Positions 33,401-47,100 of a stretch of 64,000 nt of DNA are shown here, one piece after another. The position numbers were made by a program, and so were the translations under genes. The DNA is taken from contig CM039183.1 of NCBI GenBank assembly GCA_008360975.2, forward strand, positions 9,637,762-9,701,761, given 5' to 3'. Every line of letters begins with the position of its first letter. The stretch's first letter is position 1. This stretch comes from Lichenostomus cassidix. Its lineage: Eukaryota; Chordata; Aves; Passeriformes; Meliphagidae. The notes under the pieces were generated by a model. The model saw only the letters and a list, made by a program, of their open reading frames with translations. It did no database searches and was not told the origin of the DNA.

Positions 33401-35437
33401 CTAAAATATGTGTTAGTTCATGAATACAAATATATATATTTTGTTAGGCTGTCAGAAAGGCCAGGCTGACACAGCCTCCTCTCTGAAGCTGTGTGAAGAG
33501 GTTTCATGTTGGAGTGTGCCCCAAATGCAGATGGCTTGCCATGGGGACAAGTCACAGCTCTCCTCTGACTCTGGCCTTGTCACTCCCCTGACAGTCATCA
33601 GCTTCCTCCTCTGAAAGCCCAAGGTGGAAATAGGTGTTCAGAAAGAGCTTGGGTTAGCAGAACAGCTCCTGCAGCTTTAACCTCATTCTCTGAAACTGCT
33701 TTTCTGTTTTTCGGAACATTTCTGCTCCGAGCTAACCTTGGCTCCCCTGCTTCAACAGGGATGTCTGTCCTGGGGCACCAGGGACAAGCATGGAAATTTC
33801 AGCCTGAGGAATTAGTTGGTTGAAAAAAAAAGTGAAAGCTTGTGTTAGTGCAGGCTGGCTCACATTGTCTTACAAAGGTGCTGTGTACTTTGCTCGTTCC
33901 ATGGTTTCCCTGTTACAGGGTGAAATCCTGCTGATTTAACAAAAAGAGCTGTGAAATAATAGATGGGGAAAGCTAAACTTTTAAGGACAGAGTCAATATA
34001 TTGGATTAATGACAAGCCATTTTTTAGCTGTTGAGGTCCTGGAAGGAGTCCCTTGTGCATTTTTATCTTTTAGTTATGTTTCAGGTAATCTTTAATAAGC
34101 ATCTTTGGTATTTAGCATGTCTTCTAGAAATGGTGAGATATTTTGCTTTAGCTTGAACTGTGGGTGACTTCTGGTGGTTTTCTATGTAGCCAGAAGAATG
34201 CTTGAAATATTTTCATTTCACTCTGTTGTTGCCAAAGCCATGAAAAGCAGCAGGGACTTTGGCATGCCATTTGTGTTCATGGAGAAGCTTGTCCTGCCTT
34301 ACCTTTGGAATGCAGAGTGTAACCCTTGAAAAGTTAAAAGTTAAAAAACCCTTTAAAAGCCTGCTGGTGTCCAAATGTGACTCGTTGTGGACAATGGGGA
34401 ATACTTGAAGGGAAGCTTGCTCAGTGAGGTATGGTCAGTTGGAACTCTGGGTTCTTCCCCCTGGGTGCTTAGTGTCTCTTCTTAGTTGTCACTATTTTTG
34501 AAGCTGAAATAAAATTTGGAGAGCAGGTTCTATGAATTATATTGGAAAAACAAAGCATGTGAATAATTACACTCAGAATCTAGGAAGGCAGTTTCTGAAG
34601 AACTTTTCTACAAGTCCTAATACTTAAAAAACCAGCACATTCTCCAGAGTTACAACCACCCTGTGCAATTATTCTGAGTAATACACTTTGTTTTGCTCTC
34701 TTCTGACAGCTGAAACCTCGGGTGTGAAACTCAAGAGTCACAGGGTAGTCATCTCAGAAATAACCTCATGTGATTAATGCATTACTAAGTCACAGATCTG
34801 CTGTTCTGCTGACTGTACAGAATCCAAGTGTGTGGTTATTATTTGTGTCACCACAGTATTTTGTTCCATGCTGTGTTGTACAGCTGTGTCATATTGTACT
34901 TGCTGAGCATGTTATTCAACAAGAATGTTTTTAAAAAGGAGGTTGTAAGTTGAAATACTACTCTCCATGGGCTCAAACTGTAAGAATACTGTCAATTCAG
35001 ATCATCAAAGCTATTTTTATTGTTGCCATGGCTGATTTGGTTTAACTTCAGTGGTATTAAGTCATTAGAGTGACAGTGTAATTTAATACAGTCTTTTTAA
35101 CGAAGGAAATTAATACAGTGTGTACAAAATAGATGTAATATATTGAAGGCATATATGCAGGCATGTTGCAAATAAAGCCATACTCCTGAGTTCCAGGTTC
35201 CATCATTACTCTTGTATCTAACCTCTAAGGGCTTTTTTAATAGCATTAGTTTAATACACATTGCTAAATATGAGTAAATTATGGTGATTACTGGAGAGAG
35301 CACGGTTGATCTAACCCATTTTAATTGCATGTAATTTAAACACTCATGCCATGAAGTTACACAGTTGCATATTCTTACTGCAGCCATATGCTCTTCTCAG
35401 TAAGAGGCTCAGGAGACTCCCCATTTCATAATTCCCT

Positions 35438-35523
35438 CTGCACAGTTAATGCAGTTAACTGCATTTACCTGCCTGTCATTCTGCACAGTTAGTGCTGTTA
35501 ACTGCATCTACCTGCCTTTCACT
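35438..35523. repeat. 43-bp tandem duplication with GTTAAC palindrome
   Basis: Two copies, 35438-35480 and 35481-35523, both begin CTGCACAGTTA and contain GTTAACTGCAT and ACCTGCCT, with about six differences. The first holds a perfect 12-bp palindrome GCAGTTAACTGC (two inverted MYB-type AACTG cores); the second holds GCTGTTAACTGC. Confidence 0.8.
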
Positions 35524-37975
35524 TGCATTGAAAGTTGAATGAGTTAAAAAGTTAAAATATTCTGCAGCAGTTTTGTTTTGTGTTAACACTGACTTTCTCT
35601 TTTTTTTTTTTTAATTTTTTTTTCAAATTTCTATATTATTGCTTGTTTTAAAATGTTGATTTAGGGGGCTGCTTATAGATGCATTTGTCTATAAAATGTT
35701 TAGTAGTGAAACACAAGGAACTGCTGTTGGTGAACAAATTAAAGTTTTTCAGTTGTGGGTAAGGTTAGTGTACAGAGATGGGTGTAGGGCAGGATTTTTG
35801 TCTTTATATGGGCTTGGCACGTATTCTTTTGTAATTTGGATTTAATTCAGGTACTGTTGTCCAGTCTTCTTTCTCTTTCTGAAGTTATACTATGGCCAAT
35901 TTAAGGACTGCATTTTGAGGAGTGCCTGGTTTTGGGCAGTACAGAGATGAGTTTTTTCCTGTGCAAATGTGGCTGTTCATTGGGGTTAATTATCCATAAG
36001 GTCCTGACTTATGAGGATACTAGAATAACTGCTAGCTATGAATAATTTAGTTCAGCATCAGATTGCATGCCACTTAAGAAGGCCTCTGCCTGTGAAGCAT
36101 TCTATCTTGTTGAAATCCACTCAATAGTATGAAGGTTACTGCAGGCAGTGATATTTTATTGTACTCTTTTCATTCTATTTTAAGAGTTGTCAGTGAATAT
36201 TTTATGGTGATAAGTCATGAAAATATCTGTGCAAGAATAGATCTAGTTTGTTTTTGAAAAGCTGAGGTATTGAGCTACTCTTCAGCCTCAAACTGTCTTT
36301 TAAATTTGTTTTAAACCTTTGATTAACATCACACAGTTAGCATTTTCTTCACCCAGATTTATGCAGTTGAGACGATTCAAATCCTGGACAATCCTTTTAG
36401 ATGGTACTTCATTGTGAGGAAAGGAGAAAGGCTTAATGAAAGACTTGCTAGCAAGAGTTACAGGATTTCAGAGCTTTCTACAAATTGCCCTAGTTGCTCA
36501 TACATCTGGCTAGAGCAGATTGTGTCTCATATTACAGAGGCTTTTTCAGGAGAAAAACTGCAAATACAGCACTTTGAAGCAGTTCCAAGTGCAGATAAAT
36601 TTACTGTATGCCCTTAGGAGACTTGGTCATGGCAACACAGCACTGGATATGTTTTTAAAGAATACTAAAATGATAGTGTTTTGTCATCATACACTAGATT
36701 TTTCACAAAGCCACCCCAAAACTTTAGGGAAGAGCTTAATGAAGAAGTTACTTTGGAAATGTCAAGAGAAGAATGTAAGAATACGAAAATGCAAGAAAAG
36801 TAGTAGAGAAAAAGGGTTTTGTGAGGCTTTTAGGGAGGAGGGAGACAAATGCTTCATGATATTTAAAGAAGATCTGTCAGATGTCTGGAAAGGTTTTTTG
36901 TCTACTATTTCTGACTGTTCCCATTCTCTGTGTCTACTAGCAAGTTTTTATTACTATGGGCCTCTTCACTGGGATGCTCTGTTATAGCTGAACATCTCTT
37001 TTAGAATTGTTTTGTCGGACACTTTCAACCTTGATTAGAAATTTCCTTTTTCTTTTCCAAATGAGATTTGTCATATATGTGATGCTGCTGGAAGCTGACA
37101 CGGTGAGATACAGTCATCCTATGGTGCTTGCTTTAGCACTTGAAGATAAAACAGGCTTTTAATCTTCTTGTGCTCCTTCACAGGGTAGTAAGTCATTTAA
37201 GTGTCCATTAAGAGTTGGTAGTTTAATGCTAAGATCTTGCTAGATTCGTTTAATTTCTCCTTAAAGGTGTGGATCCAGATGAGTCCCTTTGAACAGGCAC
37301 TCCTTGAGCTGTACAGTTTTAATAAACTCTCAAACCTCTAATAGTTGTGCAGTTTACTACTGTCTGATACTTTGATGGAAATGCAGTTTTGTTTACAGAT
37401 GGAAAGAACTCATTAAGTTCAGCCCTTGAGTAAAATTTTTAAGGCTATTTATTTTCAAATTGGGATCTTAAAATTGAGCTGAAAATTAGTGGGACTTTGC
37501 TTACCCTGGAGCTTTTTGATCTATGTTTTAATTGTCTTCTCTGTGCAAATATATTATGCTGAAACAAACTGTACTTTACTAGGCAGCCTTAAAAGTTGAA
37601 TTGTCAATTTTCCTGATTCAAGTATGAGGTTTCTTGATATTTGAGAGGAAATTCTACTGTGAATGTGTGCACTGTGGCTGCAATAGTTATGGCAAGAGAG
37701 GAAGAAGTACCTGAGAGACTTTTTTTTTCTTAGTGTAACATTTTATTGGTGCTGTGCACAAGAACAGGCTGTCCTCCAAACCTAGAGGTGTGTGAGGAGC
37801 AGACTATAAAGTTACATTCTGCTTTTTATTTTGTGTTTAAAATAAACTTTCTCCTGTTGTTGAAATGTGTCAGTTGAAGTATTGCAGTTAAAAACAGTAC
37901 TGGAGTGTCATTGTTTTGATACAGTGTGTCCCCAGAGCTTTATTAAAGCCTTGATATCTATTGTTTCCTATTTAG

Positions 37976-38001
37976 CTTTTATCAAGTGGTGATTTTATGC
38001 A
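37976..38001 (+). other. VPS54: VPS54 5' UTR part of the ATG exon, with overlapping upstream ATG
   Basis: The exon opens after TATTTAG (AG at 37974-37975) and has 26 nt before the ATG at 38002. An out-of-frame ATG at 37997 lies 5 nt before it (ATGCAATGG). The main ATG has G at -3 and G at +4, while the upstream one has T at -3 and C at +4. Leaky scanning to the main start is therefore expected. Confidence 0.75.
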
Positions 38002-38137
38002 ATGGCATCAAGCCACAGTTCTTCACCAGTGCCTCAGTCAAACAGCAGTGATGCTTTCTTTAAAAAAGAAATGGACGCCACGAAACGCTTTCGCCCCGTG
38101 CAGTCCCTGCCTGATGTGTGTCCCAAGGAACCCACAG
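38002..38137 (+). CDS. VPS54: VPS54 coding exon 1 (residues 1-46)
   Basis: Contains the ATG and the Ser-rich N terminus (M-A-S-S-H-S-S-S-P-V-P-Q), ending inside Gly46 at GTAAAG (38138). The +2 frame is also open through this exon because of the upstream ATG at 37997. Confidence 0.95.
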
Positions 38138-41100
38138 GTAAAGTTAGTGTGCAGGGAGAGGGAGAAAGCAGATGGATTTGCTGAACCATTGGCAACCATC
38201 CAGTCAATATTGCTTGTATACAGGGTGTAGTGTACTAAGCCATAATATTATTTCCAAGCGTGCTGTAATTCTGGTTTCTACCAACCTGCATCCCTTTGGA
38301 GCAACAGGAGAAGCTATTTGCAGCGTGTTTTCAGTTGTCTCCATTATAGGTGGGATTTTACTTGCATGATTCCACATTACAGCTATGATCCATGCAAGAA
38401 GAGGGTGCAGTCTGTCAGGGCCTGTATCAGATGTGTCCAGTGTGCTTGGAGTCTGGCTGCATTCCTTCTGGGAAGCAGCTCCTCTGCAGGAGGGAGCAAA
38501 TGACCAGTCTGTAGTGCTGTTATAAGTTTCTGGTGCTGTTGTTAAAGCAGGTTTTGGTCGCAGTTCCAGCTGTTGTGTTGCACTAAAGCTTAGTTTACAC
38601 AAAGGAATAGGTGGGGTGGAATCTTAAGAATTATGACATACAATGGTAATGAATTTTAGCTGTCATTCTGACCATGTTCAGATTATCAGAAATATGTTTG
38701 TGGTTGGATTCTTTTTCTCTTTAGTTGAAGCTAATGTTGTTGAGCTAAATCTACTTAATGAGTGTCACACTACTTCTCAAAAGTGATTAAAAACTTGAGT
38801 TGGTTAATCTCATAGAAGAAATGCAAGGTGAAGTATTGTAGAAGGAGAATATAATCTGTCTTTTCATTGATAATTCTAATCCAGTATGTAGTTGGGAAAA
38901 CATGCTTTGCTTAAGAACCACATTTTAGCAAAAGCTACAGCTTTGTTTCTCTCTAACAAACTGTCTTTTCTTTTGTGCTGCAGGCAATCCCAGTAACTTA
39001 CATGACAGCCCATCTCTAGTTGTGGATCAGCAAAGATGGACTATTTATCATTCCAAAGTCAATCTCCCAGCAGCACTAAATGATCCTAGGTTAGCAAAAA
39101 GGGAATCTGATTTCTTTACAAAAACATGGGGAGTGGACTTTGTGGACACTGAAGTTACGCCTTCATTCTACCTCCCACAGATCACCAAGGAACATTTTGC
39201 ATCATACCAACAGGAAATCACTCCGGTAAGAACTCTCAATTAGGTGCACATAAGGACCAGAAAGAGATCCTTCTTCTAATTAGATTGTCCCTGCTAGTAG
39301 CTCATAGTACAGTTAGCTGATAATTAATTTGCTTTTTCAGTGTCGGTTGGGTCTTCGTTAGACATTTCTGGTTTTATAATCTCAGTACCCATCGTGTGGA
39401 AAATGTTCTCTGAATTGTCCTGAGGCAATTTCATGTTATTTTTAACTTCTGAGTACTGAGCCCTGCACCAGGGCTCGCAGTTCATATTTCTTCTTTCTGA
39501 TTGTTAATCCTTTTTTCTGTGAGGCTTGTTTAAGGATTGGGGTCTACAGTGCAACATAGCATTCTCAGACCTTTGGATCAAATGACTACATGCTGCAAGG
39601 GTTGGAGATATTTTTTAAGAGTCTTCAATCTAAACATTTAAACATTTGTACATTAACTTCTTGAACTATAAATAGGCCTATTATCTTGATGATTTCTTTT
39701 GTAACAGGGAAGTGTAAGCTACATCTAAGGACACCAGGACCAGTAGGAGACTTCTACAATCTCTTAAAAATACAAGTGTCAGTAAGTATGTAGTATTCTA
39801 TTTTTTTTTTAACTCAAAAAACATGTAGAAGTCTCCCGCTGTTTTCTGCTTCCTTGGTTTGTAACTTCCTTTTTTTTTTTTTTGCTGGTTTAGAATTAGC
39901 TGCAGGAAGTGTTACTTATGTAATCATAGTTAAAGGCTGTGGAAGTGAATTGTCTATAACTGAACTACAGCTGAACTATTGCCTTTAACTCTCATATTCA
40001 GCATTTAAAATGTTTTAAGAGTTCATCCTTTAAAATTAGTACTTCATGCAGTGACTGCTAAATGAAAAAAGATTTTGAAACTGGGAACTGAGCTATGATG
40101 TAGCTTCTAGCAGAAATCTAGTTAACATTGGTGTTCTTTAGAAAAATAATTTCTCACCACTGTGGTCACTAGTGTTTAAAATTCGAAGCTCAGCATGATG
40201 CAACAAGATCTGTGGTTTCAGCAAGGTACTCATTAGTAATATGTGCAAGTAATTTCTACTTTAATCCAATTTGATTTAGCAATGAAAAAGGATTCTTTGT
40301 GTGTTAGTGTGATTTCTGGATTAGTCAGCAAATAAATGTCTGTATGTGTAATTACAATTGATCTATGATTATATATCATTATGTAGAGGAGTTATTACAC
40401 CTCTTCAGTGACTTCTGTGTTCATTTTCTCTTGAGATGTTAAGATACAGGAAAAAAAACAACATATCCACTATAGGTTGAAGTTTTTGATACCTTTCACC
40501 TGGACAAACTTCATCTGAGTTTATAAAAGGAAGAAAATGCAATGAACTTGCCACAATTATTTTGCATAATTCAGTTGTGTTTCACTCAATGTTTTGCTTC
40601 AAATGAACAGATTCTGGTTTTTAAGCATCAGAATAATACTTTAATGTATTTTCTCTTTTACAGAGAGAGAAAGTTCATGAAAGATGCAAGAATATTTGTA
40701 CTTCTAAAGATACCTTTGACAGAACACTATTACACACTCACGGTACAGTCAAAGCCTCCTTTAGTCATTAAAAAGTGGTGTCTTTTTGTATCAGTGTGTT
40801 ATAACATCAGTAGCAAGTGTTATGAATGTTACTCATTATTGATTCTATTATGTACTGATTGTTACTTGCTTGAAGTTACAAGTACTTGCTTGAGATCTTG
40901 ATGTACAATAATAGCCAATGATGATTTCTTTGAAACATTAATTGAAAACTCAGACATTGTTGGCTTAGAAGTATTCATGACCACTGCTGACATTTTATAG
41001 GTCAAAATGCTTGTGATACCTGCTTTTAAATTTTTTCTTGGCTTGTCTGCGTTCATGGTGGGTCATCATGGCCCTGGCAGTGTTTTCTTTAACTGCTTTT

Positions 41101-44100
41101 TATTTTAAGATCCATTGAAACTGTTGCATCAGTGAAAACTGCAGTGCCATTCCTGTATCTCTGCCATGAGAGTCACATTATGATTGAGGTGGAAAGTGAC
41201 ATCTCAAGATGATCTAGTCTAGACCATCTGCTCAAGCCAGGGCCACCTATGGGAGGACAGTGTCCAGTGGGGTTTTGAATCTCACAGATGGAGATGACAC
41301 AACCTGTTTCAGTGTTTTACCACCCTCACAGTAAAAGCATTTCCTTGTGTTCAGGTGGAATCTTTCATGTATCAGTTTCTGCCCATTGCCTGCTGTCCTG
41401 TCCCTGGGCACCACTGAGAAAAACTGCCTTTGTGTTCTTTACACCCCCTCATCAGAACTTTAAGCACATTGGTCTCCCCTGGGCTTTTTCAGTCTAAACA
41501 GTCTCTCCTCCTTGGCTCTTAATCATCCTTGTGGCTCTTGACATAATTCACCCCAGCATGTCTTGGTCTGTCTTGTGCTGGGGAGCTCAAACCTGCTCTT
41601 GACAGCTGAATTTCAGGATTTCATGAAGTAGTTCAGCTAATAGGAAGTTAGACTGGAAGGAAGGAGAGAGGCAAAATAAAAAAGAAAAGCAAAAGGAAAA
41701 GAAACACTCATAACTTAAAAACTTGGAGAAAGTTTTTAATACTTGTTTTAATTTACTTTCTCAAAAACATTAGCATAAAAGAGTTCATTTACCAATCCTT
41801 GTTTCATAAGGCTTATCTATATCAATGTCTACATGTAATACCACAAAAAGGATTCAGTAGTTCACTCCTTTTGATCAAGTTGTTCCAGTTGACTTTCTTC
41901 CTCCTCTTTTGTGCCAAAGGAAAGCCCTTTGGTTTCTCAGGAAAGTTTCTCTGTATTGGTGTTACTTTGGAATAGCTATTCCTGAATGAGTCTGTCTGTT
42001 TTGCATATTACAAAATGGAAGTGCCTTCTTCAGTCTTAGTTTAATTCACTTTCAAGAGTCAGAGTCTTTTGTTTTTAAAAAGAGAAAATTACTTTCACCA
42101 AAGTAACTGGGAGCTTCTGGGGTAGCTGGACAGTTCCTAATAGAAGCATCATTTGGTAAACTGAAGCTTGTGATTTTCTGTAATTTCTGCTGTTACTTTT
42201 TCCTATCTTCCTCTAACTCCATCCCACGAGACTTGGCCTGTCACTCCTTTAAGAATTGGTCTATGCAGAGGCTGAGGACAGCAGGGTGATTTTGAGGTTG
42301 CCTTTTGTATTTCAATACAAATAAAGAAAGAAATAAACGAACTAAAAACCAAAGAGGTGAGAGCAGTGTGGGAGATGATACTGAGGTGGCACTTGCCATG
42401 TTTGTCAGGGGTGAGCAGACCCTCCAGCAGAGATTTGGGCTTGTTGCTTTTAAATTCCTCAGCTTATTTGTCCTACATGTGGCCCCTCTTCATAATGCAC
42501 ACTGAAGTAATGAGTAAGGGTGGGACAGGGGCTTTTGGCTGAACCTCAAAAGTCTGAATTTGCCTTTTCTTCAAGTTCCACTGGGGAATAATGAATTAAC
42601 TCTTTTCCCAGCTCAGCTTTCTCACCCTCTGCAATTGTCAGGTCAGCATACTGCATGGGAACTACTGCTGCTGTGCTGCTAGCTCTGTGTGCTTGGGACT
42701 CTGGCCCGAGCCCCTGTTCATCTTTCTTGCCAGTCTGTGTGCATCCAATCTCCAAGTGCTGTGCAAAAGTGATTATGTGGGCAGCTTCAGTCTGGAGCAT
42801 TAAAACTGGGGTGATCTTAGAAGGACCTTTTGCTGGCCCTTGCCAGTGCACTGATGAATGTGAAGTGCTAAGTGGGTTGCTTTGTGTGACTAACACACTG
42901 CCAAAACAGCCAAGTGCAAGCTCCTTTGAGTAGTGTGAGCATGAGACCTGAACTGCAAAGGACAACAGAGCACTTCAAGGAATCAGAATATTTCTGGTTG
43001 GCAGGGACTTCAGGAGGCCTTTACTGCAGCTGCCATCTCAAAGCCAGTTCAGCTGTGAGGTCAGGCCAAGCCATTCAAAGCTTTACCAAGAAAAATACAA
43101 ATATCCAGAAAATACCTAGAAATACATATCCAGAAAATCTCCACAAAGTACCCAGTTCTTCTGGGCAGCCTGCTCCAATGCTTGATTGTCTTCATGATGG
43201 AAGAGATTTTCCTCATGTTCAGTCAGAAGGTTTAATTTCAGTTTGTAACGCTGTTCCCTCTCTCTGAGGAACATAGCATCATTGTCTTGAAAACTTCCTC
43301 AAAAGGATTTACTTTTTCAAGGGAATTGTTTCCCATTGTTTGCTCATGAATGACTCCTTGTGTTTTGTTTAATTTTAGATAAATCCAGGACAGATCTGGA
43401 ACAAGTACCTAAGGTATGGCTTCTGTGCACCCTGAGCTGTTGTAAGGCTTTCTCACATGAAGTGTTGAATACATGCATGTACTCTGCTCTTTGTAGAAAT
43501 TTTGTCCTCACTGATGACTTGGGTTGATTCTCAAGAGAATCTGCAGTGCTCAGAATTTTAAAAGACTAAAAATGATTTGCTTTGTCCTTCTTTTTTTTTT
43601 CCCTTGTTTTTACCATGGTCTCAATTTTTCTGCTAAAGTATAATACAAATACCATTTTTAAAAAATCTTAAAATAAATGAACTTAAGACCTCAGAGCTGA
43701 GCAAAATTAGCCACTCTAGGAGGAAGGGAAACTGATGAGTTTGAGAGAAGCTTGAATGTTGCCTAGTGTACAATTCAGCATTATGTTTAACTCCTTGATC
43801 AGAGCTCTCTTGCATATAAGCAGGCAGCATACATAATGTGGGTTTTTGTGTCAGGTTGTCAAAAGACACAGCTCCAGATTCCATTGTAGTCTGAATAATT
43901 TTTTTCTAAGTACAGTAAGAAGTCAGAGTGTTAATATGGGTCAGCATCTCTGTGCCAGTTGTGTAGGCTGCGACTTGAATAGCTGTTGCTGCAGTGTTTA
44001 AAGTCCAGGAAACAAGAATGCTGGAGTGTGGTGTGATGCTGTAGTCTGTGTTAAAAACCTTTTAAAATTACACTTCATAAACAGAGGGAAGAGGGTTCTA

Positions 44101-47100
44101 CAGCCTGCCTGTAAGCTCAAGGTTTTGTCAAGTATAAATAATGTTATCAGAGAGAATGAAATAGTTTTTCAAGAGGTGTAGGTAATATTACACGTTACTG
44201 ACTTCCTGTGCTGAGAGCATTTGCTGCATCCTGCTAAAGGAGATCAGCCTGGGGCTCTGCTCCCTCCCAGACAGCACTTGCTGCACCCTGACAGCTGGCT
44301 GGATCCTCAGCCTGCTAGAGGCTGTGGCCACAGCAATGAGCAGATCAGCAGCAGGATGCCTGTGCTAGTGCTAGTGAAGAAGGATTGCTCAGATTCTTGA
44401 GAGAGCCCACCTGCACTTCACTGCTGCCTACATGTCACACTCAGGGTGCTTAGGTCATCTCAGGTGCTTGAATACACATGTAATTTTGGAGCTGTGCCTT
44501 CCACTTTCAGGAAGATAAGAGTTTGTCAGATCACACAAGCTTTTAAAGTGTTAAGTACTTTGGTTGTAAGGGCTGGAATGAATTTGTTTGCCTGGATAAG
44601 TGAAAATCTGGATTTTGAAATCAACAAATAAGGTCTCGGTTAGCTTAATGAGACAAGAGATGTGTATAACTGGGTTAAAATGTAAGGGTGAGTGAGGCAC
44701 ATTCATTTCTTTTGTTTTTTCTATTTCAGATTTTTATGAAACCAGACTTTGCCTTGGAAGATCCCTTAACATTTAATGCCGTTTTGCCATGGTCTCATTT
44801 TAGTACTGCTGGTGGAAAAGGAAATCGTGATGCAGCTTCCTCCAAGTTACTTCAAGAAAAGGTACAACTTTGACAGGAGATGTGGTTATCCATCACAGCA
44901 GGTGGATACTACAAAGAAACTCCATGGCTGCTGTTGTGCCCTGTTTGTTGAGACTTCGTTGTGGCCTCTGCTATCTCTCATTTTACATCAGGCTGCAGAT
45001 TGTTAGTAAATCATGCAGGAAGCATCTTACTGAAAGAGAACTTTTTTCCCTGCTCAATAAATATATGAAATCTGGGGGAAAAAGAATCTGTATATTATGT
45101 AACTGCTGGCTCTTCGTGGCGGCTGTAACTTACTGAAACAGGTATATATGGAGAACTTCAGAGGTGTGGAGTAGTTTTCTTAGGGAAGAAGAACAGTTCT
45201 GTGAGAAGGGAAAGCTGGATTACACAGGTTGTACGCTATGTAAGACTTATTTTCCAGCATCTCAGGAAAATTTCAGATTCAAGGTACTGTGGTTTCTGTG
45301 CTAAAAGCAATACTAAACTTTATGGTATTTTAGGAGATTTTTCTTTTGTTGTTGTCTGCACTGATCTGTTTTGGCATTTCACAAAGGAGAACATGAAAAC
45401 AGAGCTGTTTCTTTTATAATGGAAACAGAAGTCTTTTCTTGGTTGTTTTTATCTTTTTTTGTTAGTTATGTGGTCATACTATGGAAAATCTCAATGAGTC
45501 AGCTTTACAGTACAAAATACCCATTTGCTTTTAGAAAATCTGAGTAATTTTGGAGTCTGTGAGCTACATTAAGAAAAAAATAATATGAGATCGTCTGGAA
45601 AGCATTTCCAAATTTCCGGGAATTCATCTTCCTGCTCCCCTGCCAAGTCAGGAGGAAGAGACAGGCTCTGCTGGAGGCTAACTCAAAGGTTCATTAGGTT
45701 GTCCTCCACACCTGAAGTTGGAGGAAGGCTTCTTTGGAATTTCTTGTGGCAGTCACTGTCTGAAGATGAAAAAGGAATGTCTGGTATATGCTCTGGACTT
45801 CCCAAAGGGTGCCTGGCAGCAGCAGGATTGACACCAAAAGGACTTGTGGTGAAGAAGAGCCAGAGCCCTCACTAGTGCAGAGGAGTGAAAATAAGACTAG
45901 CAATGAGCCATGAGGTGATACAGATACCCACACAGCCATGTGCTTGATGAACAAATTATTGCTCTGCTTCCTATGACTGAAATGAGCCCGAATTTTTTGT
46001 TTTACTTTTTAAAGGCTCTGAACTGCATGGGGTTTATGCTCATCATGTGTAAATATGCACCCTGCTGCCATAATTGTCCCTAGCTCCAGGCACCATTTTC
46101 CAACAGGATTTTGAAAACCTTGCCTTAAGCAGATCTGCTTGCAAGCTTTTGGACTGCTATTGATCTACTTGAATAATTTCCCCATGATGTTTTTTTCTTC
46201 CTTACCTCCTTCCATGTGTTGCCCTGCATTGGGACTGTAAGCTCTTCGAGGCAGTTAGTTTGCTCTGTTTTTTCTACCTTGTTTAGTGTAGTGAAGGGAG
46301 CTGGGGCATCTGGTTGGTACAATCCCATAAATAATTGTTTGTAATGACTCTTTCTCTGATCCCTGTATCAGAGTCTGTTGTGGCTTTCCCCGTGGCTAGG
46401 TGTGTCACAGCTGGTTGGTGGAGGATGCTTCTGATTATTTTTGTTCACACCTAGTTTAATGGGTTTGTATATTGTATAAATCCCTAGTGTATCTGTAGAA
46501 AGGAGTATGAAAATAACTCCAAGAAGGAAACATTCTCCAGCTGATTTCCTTTCCATCTCTGGTTGGCCCTTTGGAATTCAGCATGAGGTTTGAATGCTTG
46601 GCACCTCTGAGAAACCAGGTCATCTGAGTATTAGCATTCAGACAAGCATCCTAAAGCCTCAGCCCTTTGAGTTTGCATATTCAACATAAGCCAAAACACA
46701 GAGCTTTTACAGTCAAAGAATCAGACCAACACAGTGGTCTGCAACTGTTGGATACAGAGAATTTGAATTTCAGGTTCTGAACATGTAGCTATACTCTGTC
46801 TCTGGGAATCCCACAGTGCCAGCACACAGGAAATAGGCTTAGTACTAATTCCAGCTGGTTGGCAAAAGTACAACTGCAGCCAGAGATACCCTGGAGGTTT
46901 TTCTACAAAGAAGGTACTACAGCTTTTTAAATGAGCAGAGCCATTCCAGTGACTTGTCATCAAGTATATTGGCTGCACCTTTAGCAGTTTCAGTGACCCA
47001 GGTTTCCTAGAATATTTGTGTGTCTATACTTTTGCTTGCAAGCCAGTATCTGGAGCTTTCTCCTGGCTATTATCCATATTCTGTGACCAGTGTGCAACCA

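Larger units (their letters stand above)
29725..37975 (+). other. VPS54: VPS54 intron 1
   Basis: About 8.25 kb between the untranslated exon and the ATG exon. It contains T runs (about 31026-31041 and 32840-32855), a 20-bp tandem duplication at 30415-30455 and a 43-bp tandem duplication at 35438-35523. The longest + strand open frame (36520-36987) resembles no family I know and is within chance expectation. Confidence 0.55.

Noticed and set aside
36520..36987. 155-codon + strand open frame in VPS54 intron 1
   Set aside because: At this base composition about one such frame is expected by chance in 64 kb on two strands. No family recognised and no promoter or start context of note.
42546..42965. 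139-codon - strand open frame in a VPS54 intron
   Set aside because: Not recognised as a gene and adjacent to a CR1 remnant; may be part of an unidentified repeat. A protein search would settle it, but nothing in the sequence supports a gene.
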